Shown here piece after piece: positions 22,480-30,711 of a stretch of DNA of 34,935 nt. Made by a program: the position numbers and the translations under genes. Each line of letters opens with the position of its first letter. Within the stretch, counting starts at the first letter, position 1. The stretch is from Vibrio ulleungensis (GTDB lineage Bacteria; Pseudomonadota; Gammaproteobacteria; Enterobacterales; Vibrionaceae): NCBI RefSeq assembly GCF_016900875.1, contig NZ_JAFEUM010000014.1:1-34935 (forward strand), in the 5' to 3' direction. The notes below the pieces were generated by a model. The model worked only from the letters and a program-made list of their open reading frames with translations. It was not told where the DNA came from and made no database searches.

Positions 22480-24315
22480 ATGAACGACACTCTCATAGCG
22501 CAGCCTCAGCCGACCGTGCAACAACCCGCCGAGATTCTTAAGCAAGTCTTTGGTTACGGCGAATTTCGTGATGGTCAGCAACAAGTTATTGATGCGTCAC
22601 TGGCTGGGCGGGATTGTGTAGTGATCATGCCCACCGGTGGAGGTAAGTCACTCTGTTATCAAATCCCAGCCTTGGCCCAAGAAGGGTTAACGTTGGTTAT
22701 ATCGCCTTTGATTTCATTGATGAAAGATCAGGTGGACCAGCTTAAAGCACATGGTGTTTCGGCTGAGTGTGTTAATTCAAGTATGAGCCGTGATGAACTA
22801 TTAAGCGTGTTCAACCGAATGAACCGTGGCGACTTAAAATTGCTATACGTTTCGCCAGAAAGAGTCTTGATGCCCGAATTTATCGAGCGCCTTAGCTATA
22901 TAACGCTAAACCTGATCGCTGTAGATGAAGCACACTGTATCTCTCAGTGGGGGCACGACTTTAGACCTGAATATGCGTCATTAGGACAACTGAAACATTA
23001 TTTCCCAAATACACCAGTAATGGCGCTAACGGCAACGGCAGATGATGCCACAAGGCACGATATCCAATCTCGTCTTTCACTTGACGAACCCGACGTCTAT
23101 TTAGGCAGTTTTGACAGGCCGAACATCCGTTATAACCTGGTCGAAAAACATAAGCCTGTGTCTCAAATCATTCGATACTTAGACACCCAAAAAGGGCAGT
23201 GTGGGATCATTTACTGTGGCAGCCGAAAGAAAGTCGAAATGGTGACCGAAAAGCTGTGCAATAACAATTTGCGTGCTGCTGGTTACCACGCAGGCATGGA
23301 CAGTGACGAAAGAGCGTTTGTTCAAGAAGGCTTTCAAAAGGATGACATTCAGATAGTGGTTGCTACTGTGGCCTTTGGCATGGGAATTAATAAACCTAAT
23401 GTGCGATTTGTTATCCATTTTGATATTCCGCGAAATATCGAGTCATACTATCAAGAGACGGGGCGCGCTGGTCGAGATGGACTACCTGCTGAAGCGCTCA
23501 CCCTTTATGATCCAGCGGATATGGGATGGTTACGTCGACTTCTTGATGAGAAAGACGATGGTGAAGTGAAGCGCGTCGAAACACACAAACTGAATGCGAT
23601 GAGCTCGTTTGCAGAAGCTCAAACCTGTCGTCGCCAAGTATTGCTGCATTATTTCGGTGAATATCGAGAAAAAAGTTGTGGAAACTGCGATATTTGCATC
23701 GACCCGCCTAAGCTATTTGACGCCACCGTTCAGGCTCAACAGGCGTTGTCTTGTATCTATAGAGTGAACCAAAGTTTTGGTGTGAGCTACGTTGTGGAAG
23801 TGCTGCGTGGAATGCAAAATATCCGTATACGAGACAATGGCCATGACAAGCTCAGTACCTATGGGCTGGGTAAAGAGAACAGCCATGATTATTGGGTCAG
23901 TATCATGCGTCAGCTCATTCATAAAGGGTTGGTGATGCAAAATATCACTCGAAACTCAACACTGCAGCTCACGCCCGAAGCGAGACCCGTGTTGCGAGGT
24001 GAGGTGCCCATCGAATTGGCGGTACCACGAATAGATGCAAGTGCACGTGCAACAAAAGCGACAAAACTGTCGACCAAAAACTACGACAAGAAATTGTTTG
24101 CTAAGTTAAGAAACCTCAGAAAAACCTTGGCAGATGAAGCCGGGTTGCCACCTTATGTCGTGTTTAATGATGCGACCTTAGTAGATATGGCCGAGATGCT
24201 GCCTACATCTGCAGGGGAAATGTTGGCCGTTAGCGGAGTAGGTGAGCGAAAGCTCGAACGCTTTGGCGATCAATTTTTAGATTTGATACAGGAACATTTA
24301 ACGTCACATGGCTAG
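22480..24315 (+). CDS. recQ: ATP-dependent DNA helicase RecQ
   Basis: A 611-residue superfamily 2 helicase (3' to 5') for recombination and fork repair. Motifs: FRDGQQQVI with the Q motif before it, Walker A TGGGKS (52-57), DEAH (149-152), TATAD (184-188), ETGRAGRDG. The zinc site uses Cys383, 400, 403 and 406, followed by the winged-helix domain and a C-terminal HRDC domain (about 530-605, YVVFNDATL). The ATG at 22480 gives a length equal to E. coli RecQ (609); a TTG at 22414 would add 22 residues unlike the family. No clear ribosome site is seen. Confidence 0.97.
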   Translation: MNDTLIAQPQPTVQQPAEILKQVFGYGEFRDGQQQVIDASLAGRDCVVIMPTGGGKSLCYQIPALAQEGLTLVISPLISLMKDQVDQLKAHGVSAECVNSSMSRDELLSVFNRMNRGDLKLLYVSPERVLMPEFIERLSYITLNLIAVDEAHCISQWGHDFRPEYASLGQLKHYFPNTPVMALTATADDATRHDIQSRLSLDEPDVYLGSFDRPNIRYNLVEKHKPVSQIIRYLDTQKGQCGIIYCGSRKKVEMVTEKLCNNNLRAAGYHAGMDSDERAFVQEGFQKDDIQIVVATVAFGMGINKPNVRFVIHFDIPRNIESYYQETGRAGRDGLPAEALTLYDPADMGWLRRLLDEKDDGEVKRVETHKLNAMSSFAEAQTCRRQVLLHYFGEYREKSCGNCDICIDPPKLFDATVQAQQALSCIYRVNQSFGVSYVVEVLRGMQNIRIRDNGHDKLSTYGLGKENSHDYWVSIMRQLIHKGLVMQNITRNSTLQLTPEARPVLRGEVPIELAVPRIDASARATKATKLSTKNYDKKLFAKLRNLRKTLADEAGLPPYVVFNDATLVDMAEMLPTSAGEMLAVSGVGERKLERFGDQFLDLIQEHLTSHG

Positions 24316-24631
24316 TACACACACTCAATACCAACCCGCAAGTCGCATTGTCGTAACAGAGTATTTTGCTGATCAAGGTAAGCTGATTTTGTTGACTCCT
24401 ACCTGGGACTTTGATGAGTTTGCAGTGTTGGGTGATTATATTGTTGAGATGTTGTCAGCCAAAATAATCGAGAAGCAGACCGATGCCGATTTACACTCGT
24501 GGCTGATTGATTTTGAAGGCTGTCAGTTTTTAATGAAAGCTGAGCACTATTCTGAATGCGTATGGCTCGAGGCGCTCGAGCCCAAGCAAAGCCAGCAAGA
24601 GTGTCAATTTTTAGCTTCTTGGTTACAGTAG
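24308..24631 (+). CDS. Small acidic protein after recQ (DUF3630-like)
   Basis: A 107-residue acidic soluble protein with alternating strands and helices. Its ATG lies 8 bp before the recQ stop end, so it is translationally coupled to recQ. From memory it fits the DUF3630 proteins that follow recQ in vibrios and shewanellas; function unknown. No metal site, signal peptide or membrane segment is seen. Confidence 0.8.
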   Translation: MASTHTQYQPASRIVVTEYFADQGKLILLTPTWDFDEFAVLGDYIVEMLSAKIIEKQTDADLHSWLIDFEGCQFLMKAEHYSECVWLEALEPKQSQQECQFLASWLQ

Positions 24632-24655
24632 AAGAACTAGGTATTCTCGGGACAC

Positions 24656-24669
24656 GTTTCACGTGAAAC
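24656..24669. other. parS: parS site 3
   Basis: A third perfect GTTTCACGTGAAAC palindrome, flanked by C on both sides, in the gap between the DUF3630-like gene and yhhQ. It is 10.9 kb from site 2 and 15.5 kb from site 1. Confidence 0.85.
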
Positions 24670-24701
24670 CGAATTTAATGCGATGGGCAGTAATTAAGCA
24701 C

Positions 24702-24729
24702 TTGATAACTGTTATCAATTTTGTATAAT
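24702..24729 (+). promoter_or_regulatory. Promoter of yhhQ with an overlapping palindrome
   Basis: TTGATA (24702-24707) and a perfect TATAAT (24724-24729) are 16 bp apart. The -35 box lies within the perfect inverted repeat TTGATAACTGTTATCAA (24702-24718), a likely repressor site. Its core matches the Fur 7-1-7 pattern TGATAATNATTATCA except for two symmetric changes; the true regulator is unknown. Confidence 0.7.
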
Positions 24730-24826
24730 CCCCGCCCGCTCACAAAATGTGTAGCATCGCGCCTATTTTAAGTAAGAGTTGCTGATAGGTATTACAATGT
24801 AGCGAAGTGCGGCAGTGCCGACTTCA

Positions 24827-24862
24827 TTTGGGTTCCCTCAACCCCAAAACAAAATAAAAAGG
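24827..24862 (+). promoter_or_regulatory. preQ1-I riboswitch in the yhhQ leader
   Basis: P1 pairs TTTGGG (24827-24832) with CCCAAA (24843-24848). The 10-nt loop ends in AAC, with the likely preQ1-binding cytosine at 24842, and the A-rich tail runs into the GG of the ribosome site (24861-24862). This matches the compact Thermoanaerobacter tengcongensis preQ1-I aptamer in stem, loop length and tail. Binding would hide the ribosome site 6 bp before the yhhQ ATG, lowering translation when preQ1 is plentiful. A second hairpin (24804-24825) stands directly upstream. Confidence 0.75.
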
Positions 24863-24868
24863 TATACA

Positions 24869-25549
24869 ATGAGTCACTTTTCCTCCGCGCAGCAGCGCAA
24901 AGCCCTTTTTTGGTTAGTTCTTTTTCACCTTGTCGTGATTGCATCAAGTAACTACCTCGTTCAGCTACCCTTTACTGTATTTGGCTATCACACCACATGG
25001 GGAGCATTTACTTTTCCGTTTATCTTCCTAGCGACTGATCTCACGGTTCGTATTTTTGGCGCACCGCTTGCCCGAAAAATTATTTTCCGTGTTATGGCGC
25101 CCTCATTGATCGTTTCGTATGTGTTATCAGTGGTCTTTTTCGAAGGCAGTTATCAAGGCTTTGGACCGTTAACCGAGTTTAATCTATTTGTAGCTCGGAT
25201 CGCGGTAGCAAGCTTTATGGCGTACGCGCTGGGACAAATTCTTGATGTGCATGTATTCAATCGCCTACGCCAGTTAAAAGCTTGGTGGGTTGCACCATTG
25301 TGCTCGACACTGCTGGGTAATGCGTTGGATACGATTGCGTTCTTTGGTATCGCTTTCTATAACAGCCCAGACGCCTTTATGGCGCAACATTGGCAGGAAA
25401 TTGCGTTGGTGGACTATGGTTTCAAGTTGGTAATTAGCGTGGGTTTGTTCATTCCAATGTATGGTGTGGTTTTAAATTTCTTGGTTAAGAAATTGACGCA
25501 CGTTGAGGTTAACTCAACAACTCAAGCGGAAGTTGCTACGACAAAATAG
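24869..25549 (+). CDS. yhhQ: YhhQ, queuosine precursor transporter
   Basis: A 226-residue inner-membrane protein with about six helices, of the YhhQ/COG1738 family that imports the 7-deazaguanines preQ0 and preQ1 for queuosine tRNA modification. Family blocks: VIASSNYLVQLP, GAFTFPFIFLATDLTVRIFG, and NALDTIAFFGIAF. The ATG at 24869 is preferred over one at 24815 because AAGG stands just upstream and the region between holds the riboswitch. It is a single-gene unit ending at a bidirectional terminator. Confidence 0.95.
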   Translation: MSHFSSAQQRKALFWLVLFHLVVIASSNYLVQLPFTVFGYHTTWGAFTFPFIFLATDLTVRIFGAPLARKIIFRVMAPSLIVSYVLSVVFFEGSYQGFGPLTEFNLFVARIAVASFMAYALGQILDVHVFNRLRQLKAWWVAPLCSTLLGNALDTIAFFGIAFYNSPDAFMAQHWQEIALVDYGFKLVISVGLFIPMYGVVLNFLVKKLTHVEVNSTTQAEVATTK

Positions 25550-25563
25550 TCATTAGAATAATT

Positions 25564-25605
25564 AAAAAAGGCCAGTACGAAGTCATTCGTGCTGGCCTTT
25601 TTTTA
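25564..25605. terminator. Bidirectional terminator between yhhQ and gppA
   Basis: The stem GGCCAGTACGA / TCGTGCTGGCC (one T-G pair) is flanked by A6 on the left and T7 on the right, so it can stop transcripts from both convergent genes. Confidence 0.92.
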
Positions 25606-25620
25606 TCGCTTGCTGGGACG

Positions 25621-27102
25621 CTAGTTAATCGTCAGCGTCCATCCGAGATTGGATTGACGGTCGCTCTCAATTTCAAGTTCTGCGCGAGTGAGCGGGTTGT
25701 TGTCCAGCCACTGAGCATTGATAGATAGTGAGATATCATCACCATGGCTCTGTACGCGATAGTCGGGTTGCACTGCAGTATCTCTGCGATGAGTCAACAA
25801 CACGGCAATTCTAAGTAAGCGTAGTACTCGTTCGGCACTGTGTTGTGATATTGCATGCTGAGTATCAAGAGGTGTCAGTACATCCTTATAGCGTTTTAGC
25901 ACTTCGGCCAATACATGTTGCTGCGCTTTAGTAAACCCAGGAAGATCCAAGTTCGCGATCAAATAGGCATTGTGTACACCGGCTTTTTTATAGTCGAGTG
26001 TCACCCCTAATTCGTGAAGCTGACATGCCGCCTCGAGCAGCACTTTAGCTGCGGGCTCGGCCAAAAAGTCTGGTTCGCATTGTGACAATAACTTATCAGC
26101 GCACGTCGAGACTTGTTTCGCATACTGGGTGTCGAGCTGATATCGGCGTTGCACACTGGTTAAGGTGCGAGCGATGATATCTTGCTGATGTAATTGACTC
26201 AGCATGCCATACACCATACCTTCGCGGAGTGCACCACCTGCCAGTGTCATCGTATCGATGTCGAGTAACTCAAATATCGCGATTAGAATGGATAACCCAC
26301 TAGGGAATACGAGCGCTCGTTCTAAAGTGAGGCCTTCGATTTCTAACTCTTCAAGAGCATCAGCTAACATCGCTTGCTTTTGCAATCGGTAAAGTTTATC
26401 GAGAGTGATCACTTCGTCCATACCTTGGGCAAGCATTATTTCTTGCAAGGCTTGCACTGTACCGCTGGCACCGACACAGGTCTCCCAACCCAATTGCTGA
26501 TAACGTGCCAGTATTGGGCTCAAGCTTTGTTTTGCCGCGTCTATGGCTTGGCGAAAATTATGAGCATTGAGTTGGCGGTCATTAAAATGACGTTCGAGCC
26601 AGGTGACGCAGCCCATATTGAGGCTGGTTAGCGCTTCTGCATCAAAACCATGACCTATGATGAGTTCGGTACTTGCTCCACCAATATCGACAACCAATCG
26701 GCGCCCTTGTCCACCGGAGGTATGCGAAACACCTTGATAGATTGTAGCCGCTTCTTCTTCTCCAGAGATAACCTGAATATCATGACCCAAAATAGTATTG
26801 GCTCGAGTAAGAAATTGATCGATGTTAGTCGCAGTTCGTAACGTTGCTGTACCGACAATACGAATCTGTGAGGTTGGTATATCTTGCAGTCGTTCGGCAA
26901 ACAGCGCTAAACAGTCCCAGCCACGCTGCATTGCTTCAATGCTTAGACTGTTGTGTTGATCTAAGCCCGCCGCAAGGCGGACTTTACGCTTAATTTTTGC
27001 CAGGGTTTGAACGCTTCCGTTCACCTCGCGCACGATCAGCATATGAAAGCTGTTCGAGCCGAGGTCAATAGCGGCGTAGAGAGGAGAGACAGTTTCACTC
27101 AT
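25621..27102 (-). CDS. gppA: Guanosine pentaphosphatase / exopolyphosphatase GppA
   Basis: A 493-residue member of the Ppx/GppA family of the actin-like ATPase fold. Motifs: AAIDLGSNSFHMLI (phosphate 1), VISGEEEA, VVDIGGASTELI (phosphate 2) and FPSGLSILI, then the HD-like C-terminal domain (about 310-490) with CQLHELGV. It converts pppGpp to ppGpp and can degrade polyphosphate, tuning the stringent response. It begins 21 bp after rhlB; rhlB-gppA is a known pair in enterobacteria and vibrios. GppA is favoured over Ppx on that basis and on length. Confidence 0.93.
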   Translation of the reverse strand: MSETVSPLYAAIDLGSNSFHMLIVREVNGSVQTLAKIKRKVRLAAGLDQHNSLSIEAMQRGWDCLALFAERLQDIPTSQIRIVGTATLRTATNIDQFLTRANTILGHDIQVISGEEEAATIYQGVSHTSGGQGRRLVVDIGGASTELIIGHGFDAEALTSLNMGCVTWLERHFNDRQLNAHNFRQAIDAAKQSLSPILARYQQLGWETCVGASGTVQALQEIMLAQGMDEVITLDKLYRLQKQAMLADALEELEIEGLTLERALVFPSGLSILIAIFELLDIDTMTLAGGALREGMVYGMLSQLHQQDIIARTLTSVQRRYQLDTQYAKQVSTCADKLLSQCEPDFLAEPAAKVLLEAACQLHELGVTLDYKKAGVHNAYLIANLDLPGFTKAQQHVLAEVLKRYKDVLTPLDTQHAISQHSAERVLRLLRIAVLLTHRRDTAVQPDYRVQSHGDDISLSINAQWLDNNPLTRAELEIESDRQSNLGWTLTIN

Positions 27103-27123
27103 CTCAATTCACTCCATGAATAT

Positions 27124-28410
27124 TTAGCGAGTCCTGGTGTGGCGACGTTGTTGTGGTCGTCCACGGTTTGATTGGCCTGAGTTATTACGACGTCCTTGGT
27201 TTGGCTTGGTGCGTAAACGCAACGGACGAGGTAGGTCGGTCAACAGAGCGGCCGTGTCATATTCTGACGTTGGAATGCTGTGTTCGATGTACTCTTCGAT
27301 GGCTGGCAAGTTGATCGCATACTCTTCACAAGCAAAGCTGATAGAGTGACCACTGGCACCAGCACGACCGGTACGGCCGATTCGGTGAACGTAATCTTCA
27401 CAATCATCTGGTAAATCAAAGTTAAATACGTGAGTAACTTGAGGAATGTGCAACCCACGTGCAGCAACGTCTGTTGCGACCAGGATGTCGACATCACCTT
27501 TAGTGAACTCTTCTAAAATACGCTCTCGCTTTTTCTGCGGAACATCACCGGTTAAGAGTCCAACACGATGGCCGTCGGCCGCAAGGTGTCCCCACACGAG
27601 TTCACACTTGTGTTTGGTATTGGCAAAAATAATTGCGCGATCTGGCCAGTCGTCTTCAAGCAAAGTTTGCAAAAGAGGCATTTTGTCTTCGTTAGAAGGG
27701 TGAAATAGCTCTTCTTGAATACGGTGACCTGTTTTTTGCTCCGGCTCTACAACAACATGCTCTGGATTGTGCATGTGCTCGAACGCAAGCTCTTGTACTC
27801 GGTAAGACAGAGTCGCAGAGAACAACATGTTTAGTCGTTCAGTTGGCTCAGGCATACGACGGAACAAGAAACGGATGTCCTTAATAAAACCAAGATCAAA
27901 CATGCGATCTGCTTCATCCAACACAACCGCTTGAATAGAGTTCAAGCTAATGACGCGTTGTTTGTAGAAATCGATGATTCGGCCACAGGTACCTATTAAA
28001 ATATCAACGCCGCCTTCAATTTGCTTGAGTTGCTTATCGTAGCTTTCACCACCGTATGCAAGACACGCTTTAAGTCCTGTTGACTCAATTAGGGGTTGTG
28101 CGTCGTTGTAAATCTGTATTGCTAGTTCACGCGTTGGCGCCATGATGATTGCGCGCGGATGCGTAGCTTTACGTGCTTCGTCAGCTTCCGTAGTTAATAG
28201 GTAGTGGAAGGTAGCGGTTAGAAAGGCCAGGGTTTTACCTGTACCTGTTTGCGCTTGCCCTGCAATGTCTTGGCCAGTGAGCAAAACTGGCAGTGCCTGG
28301 GCTTGAATTGGAGTACAAAATTCGTATCCTTTTTTATTCAATCCCTCTATGACTTTTGGGTGCAGGTCAAAGTCGGCAAATCGTTGCTCTGTGATATGTG
28401 TCTTTTTCAT
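27124..28410 (-). CDS. rhlB: DEAD-box RNA helicase RhlB
   Basis: A 428-residue DEAD-box helicase, a degradosome component that unwinds RNA for RNase E and PNPase. Motifs: F(CTP)IQ Q motif, AQTGTGKT, PTRELAIQ, DEAD, SAT, RGLHIPQV and HRIGRTGRAG. The C-terminal tail is rich in Arg, Gly, Asn and Gln. The ATG at 28410 gives MKKTHITEQ, the start seen in other vibrios; another ATG at 28416 is equally possible, and neither has a clear ribosome site. It is divergent from trxA. Confidence 0.96.
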   Translation of the reverse strand: MKKTHITEQRFADFDLHPKVIEGLNKKGYEFCTPIQAQALPVLLTGQDIAGQAQTGTGKTLAFLTATFHYLLTTEADEARKATHPRAIIMAPTRELAIQIYNDAQPLIESTGLKACLAYGGESYDKQLKQIEGGVDILIGTCGRIIDFYKQRVISLNSIQAVVLDEADRMFDLGFIKDIRFLFRRMPEPTERLNMLFSATLSYRVQELAFEHMHNPEHVVVEPEQKTGHRIQEELFHPSNEDKMPLLQTLLEDDWPDRAIIFANTKHKCELVWGHLAADGHRVGLLTGDVPQKKRERILEEFTKGDVDILVATDVAARGLHIPQVTHVFNFDLPDDCEDYVHRIGRTGRAGASGHSISFACEEYAINLPAIEEYIEHSIPTSEYDTAALLTDLPRPLRLRTKPNQGRRNNSGQSNRGRPQQRRHTRTR

Positions 28411-28524
28411 GCGCATAGAATATCAGCTTACGCTTGCATTAAGAACCGAAATCCAGTCCAATAAGGAATCAATTTGTCGAAAAAGTAGTAAATTCGGCAA
28501 CGAAAGACACATTCGGAGTGTAAA

Positions 28525-28851
28525 ATGAACGATAAAATTGTGCAGTTGTCTGATGAGAGCTTTGATTCTGACGTCATCAACGCTGCAGGTCCGGTTCTAG
28601 TTGATTTCTGGGCAGAGTGGTGTGGTCCTTGCAAAATGATCGCCCCAATTTTGGATGAAGTGGCCAATGAGTACGACGGTAAGTTGACTATTGGTAAGCT
28701 AAATATCGACCACAATGCTGGGACTCCACCTAAATTTGGTATTCGTGGCATTCCTACACTGTTGCTATTTAAAAACGGTGCAGTGGCAGCGACCAAGGTC
28801 GGCGCACTGTCAAAAACTCAGTTAAAAGAGTTTCTCGACGCAAACCTATAA
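28525..28851 (+). CDS. trxA: Thioredoxin 1 TrxA
   Basis: A 108-residue cytoplasmic dithiol reductant of normal length. The active site WCGPCK (near residues 32-37) and the cis-proline in GIRGIPTLLLFK are present. GGAGTGTAAA precedes the ATG. It reduces ribonucleotide reductase, methionine sulfoxide reductases and other proteins through thioredoxin reductase. Placed between rhlB and rho, as in E. coli and Vibrio. Confidence 0.98.
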   Translation: MNDKIVQLSDESFDSDVINAAGPVLVDFWAEWCGPCKMIAPILDEVANEYDGKLTIGKLNIDHNAGTPPKFGIRGIPTLLLFKNGAVAATKVGALSKTQLKEFLDANL

Positions 28852-28861
28852 AAATTGACGA

Positions 28862-28890
28862 CAAACCGCGCTACTAGGCGCGGTTTGTTG
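28862..28890 (+). terminator. Terminator after trxA
   Basis: A perfect 10-bp stem (CAAACCGCGC / GCGCGGTTTG) with a 6-nt loop starts 11 bp after the trxA stop. The T-rich tail is broken (TTGCATTT), so termination may be partial and allow read-through to rho. Confidence 0.7.
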
Positions 28891-29013
28891 CATTTATGTA
28901 CTAGACTACTAATCTATTAAGTGCTAAGTTATTGCACGTTTAATGAACAATACTTTTCGTGGTGATTTCTCAACACCATATTCAATTCTCAACCAACACA
29001 AATAGATCCTATT

Positions 29014-30570
29014 TTGACTACTGAATCTAAACCTAATGCGGATGCTGCACCTCAAGCTGAGTCGCAAGTCGATGCGCCTATCATGCAAGAAAAAGAAGTG
29101 AAGCCAGCCCCTAAACCAAGAAGCACAGCGCGAGCGAAGGCGTCAAAGCCTGCGAGCAAACCTGCGCCAGTGGAAACTGAAAGTGCACCGGTAGCTGAGG
29201 CTGTAGAGGCTCCAGCTGAAACCGCAGTCAAAGAGACTAAGCGTCGCACTATTTCTAAACCTCGCCGTACAACAGCTAAACCAAAAACCGGTTTGGGTAC
29301 TGCGCTGAGTTTGACTGAGCTTAAGAATAAGCCTGTATCAGAGCTTGTTCAGCTAGGTGAAAGTTTAGGCCTAGAAAACCTTGCGCGTTTGCGCAAACAA
29401 GACATCATCTTCGCGACTCTTAAAGCTCACGCGAAAAGTGGCGATGATATTTTTGGTGATGGCGTATTAGAAATCCTGCAAGACGGTTTTGGATTTTTAC
29501 GCAGTGCAGACAGTTCATATTTAGCCGGCCCTGACGACATTTATGTTTCTCCAAGTCAGATTCGCCGATTCAACTTGCGCACTGGCGACTCCATTTCAGG
29601 AAAAATTCGTCCGCCTAAAGACGGTGAGCGCTACTTTGCGCTGCTTAAAGTTAACACCGTTAATATGGATAAGCCGGACAACGCTCGAAACAAAATTTTG
29701 TTCGAGAACCTCACACCATTGCATGCTAACGAGCGAATGATAATGGAAGTGGGTAATGGCTCAACAGAAGACATTACCGCTCGAGTTCTTGACCTCGCGT
29801 CACCAATTGGTAAAGGCCAACGCGGCCTTATCGTTGCTCCGCCAAAAGCGGGTAAAACAATGCTGTTGCAGAACATTGCACAAAGCATTGCTCGTAACCA
29901 CTCTGAATGTGAGTTGATGGTACTACTCATCGATGAACGACCAGAGGAAGTAACAGAGATGCAGCGCCTGGTTAATGGTGAAGTTATTGCGTCGACGTTT
30001 GATGAGCCAGCTTCGCGCCACGTTCAGGTAGCTGAAATGGTTATCGAAAAGGCGAAGCGTCTGGTTGAGCACAAGAAAGATGTTGTGATCCTACTAGACT
30101 CTATTACTCGACTAGCGCGAGCTTACAACACTGTTATTCCGTCATCGGGCAAAGTTCTTACTGGTGGTGTTGATGCGAATGCTTTGCATCGTCCAAAGCG
30201 TTTCTTTGGCGCAGCTCGTAACGTTGAAGAAGGTGGTAGTCTAACGATTATCGCTACAGCACTGGTTGATACGGGCTCGAAAATGGATGAAGTCATCTAC
30301 GAAGAGTTTAAGGGTACAGGTAACATGGAACTGCACTTAAACCGTAAGATTGCAGAAAAACGTGTGTTCCCTGCGATTGACTTTAATCGCTCTGGTACGC
30401 GTCGTGAAGAGTTGTTGACTAAACCTGACGAGCTTCAAAAAATGTGGATTCTTCGTAAGATCGTTCACCCAATGGGCGAAACCGATGCGATGGAGTTCCT
30501 CATCGATAAGCTTGCAATGACCAAGACCAATGATGAGTTTTTCAGTGCGATGAGAAAGCAAAAATCGTAA
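29014..30570 (+). CDS. rho: Transcription termination factor Rho with an N-terminal disordered extension
   Basis: Residues about 98-518 are a complete Rho: LTELKNKPVSELVQLGE, the cold-shock RNA-binding domain (GDGVLEILQDGFGFLRS), Walker A PPKAGKT, Walker B VVILLDSITRLARAYN, Q-loop and R-loop (TGGVDANAL). It is the RNA-dependent ATPase hexamer that ends transcription. The first about 97 residues are extra: Ala-, Pro-, Lys- and Glu-rich, low complexity, ending in a basic stretch (KRRTISKPRRTTAKPK). Where E. coli and V. cholerae Rho start (MNLTEL) the frame reads ALSLTEL with no Met, so the extension appears to be translated. The start is a TTG at 29014 or an ATG at 29083; neither has a good ribosome site. 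Confidence 0.93.
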   Translation: MTTESKPNADAAPQAESQVDAPIMQEKEVKPAPKPRSTARAKASKPASKPAPVETESAPVAEAVEAPAETAVKETKRRTISKPRRTTAKPKTGLGTALSLTELKNKPVSELVQLGESLGLENLARLRKQDIIFATLKAHAKSGDDIFGDGVLEILQDGFGFLRSADSSYLAGPDDIYVSPSQIRRFNLRTGDSISGKIRPPKDGERYFALLKVNTVNMDKPDNARNKILFENLTPLHANERMIMEVGNGSTEDITARVLDLASPIGKGQRGLIVAPPKAGKTMLLQNIAQSIARNHSECELMVLLIDERPEEVTEMQRLVNGEVIASTFDEPASRHVQVAEMVIEKAKRLVEHKKDVVILLDSITRLARAYNTVIPSSGKVLTGGVDANALHRPKRFFGAARNVEEGGSLTIIATALVDTGSKMDEVIYEEFKGTGNMELHLNRKIAEKRVFPAIDFNRSGTRREELLTKPDELQKMWILRKIVHPMGETDAMEFLIDKLAMTKTNDEFFSAMRKQKS

Positions 30571-30587
30571 TTGAATAAAATCTTGAG

Positions 30588-30621
30588 AAAAGCGCTTCTG
30601 TTAATGAGGCGCTTTTTTTTT
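30588..30621 (+). terminator. Terminator after rho
   Basis: AAAAGCGC (30588-30595) pairs with GCGCTTTT (30609-30616), followed by a run of nine Ts in total. It starts 18 bp after the rho stop. Confidence 0.9.
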
Positions 30622-30711
30622 GCGTTTTGGTTGGAGGCCGCAAAAATCACCACTTGCCATTGTTAAATTTTATTGTGATTATGTTAATGAGTGGTAATTG
30701 TGGAGGGTTGG

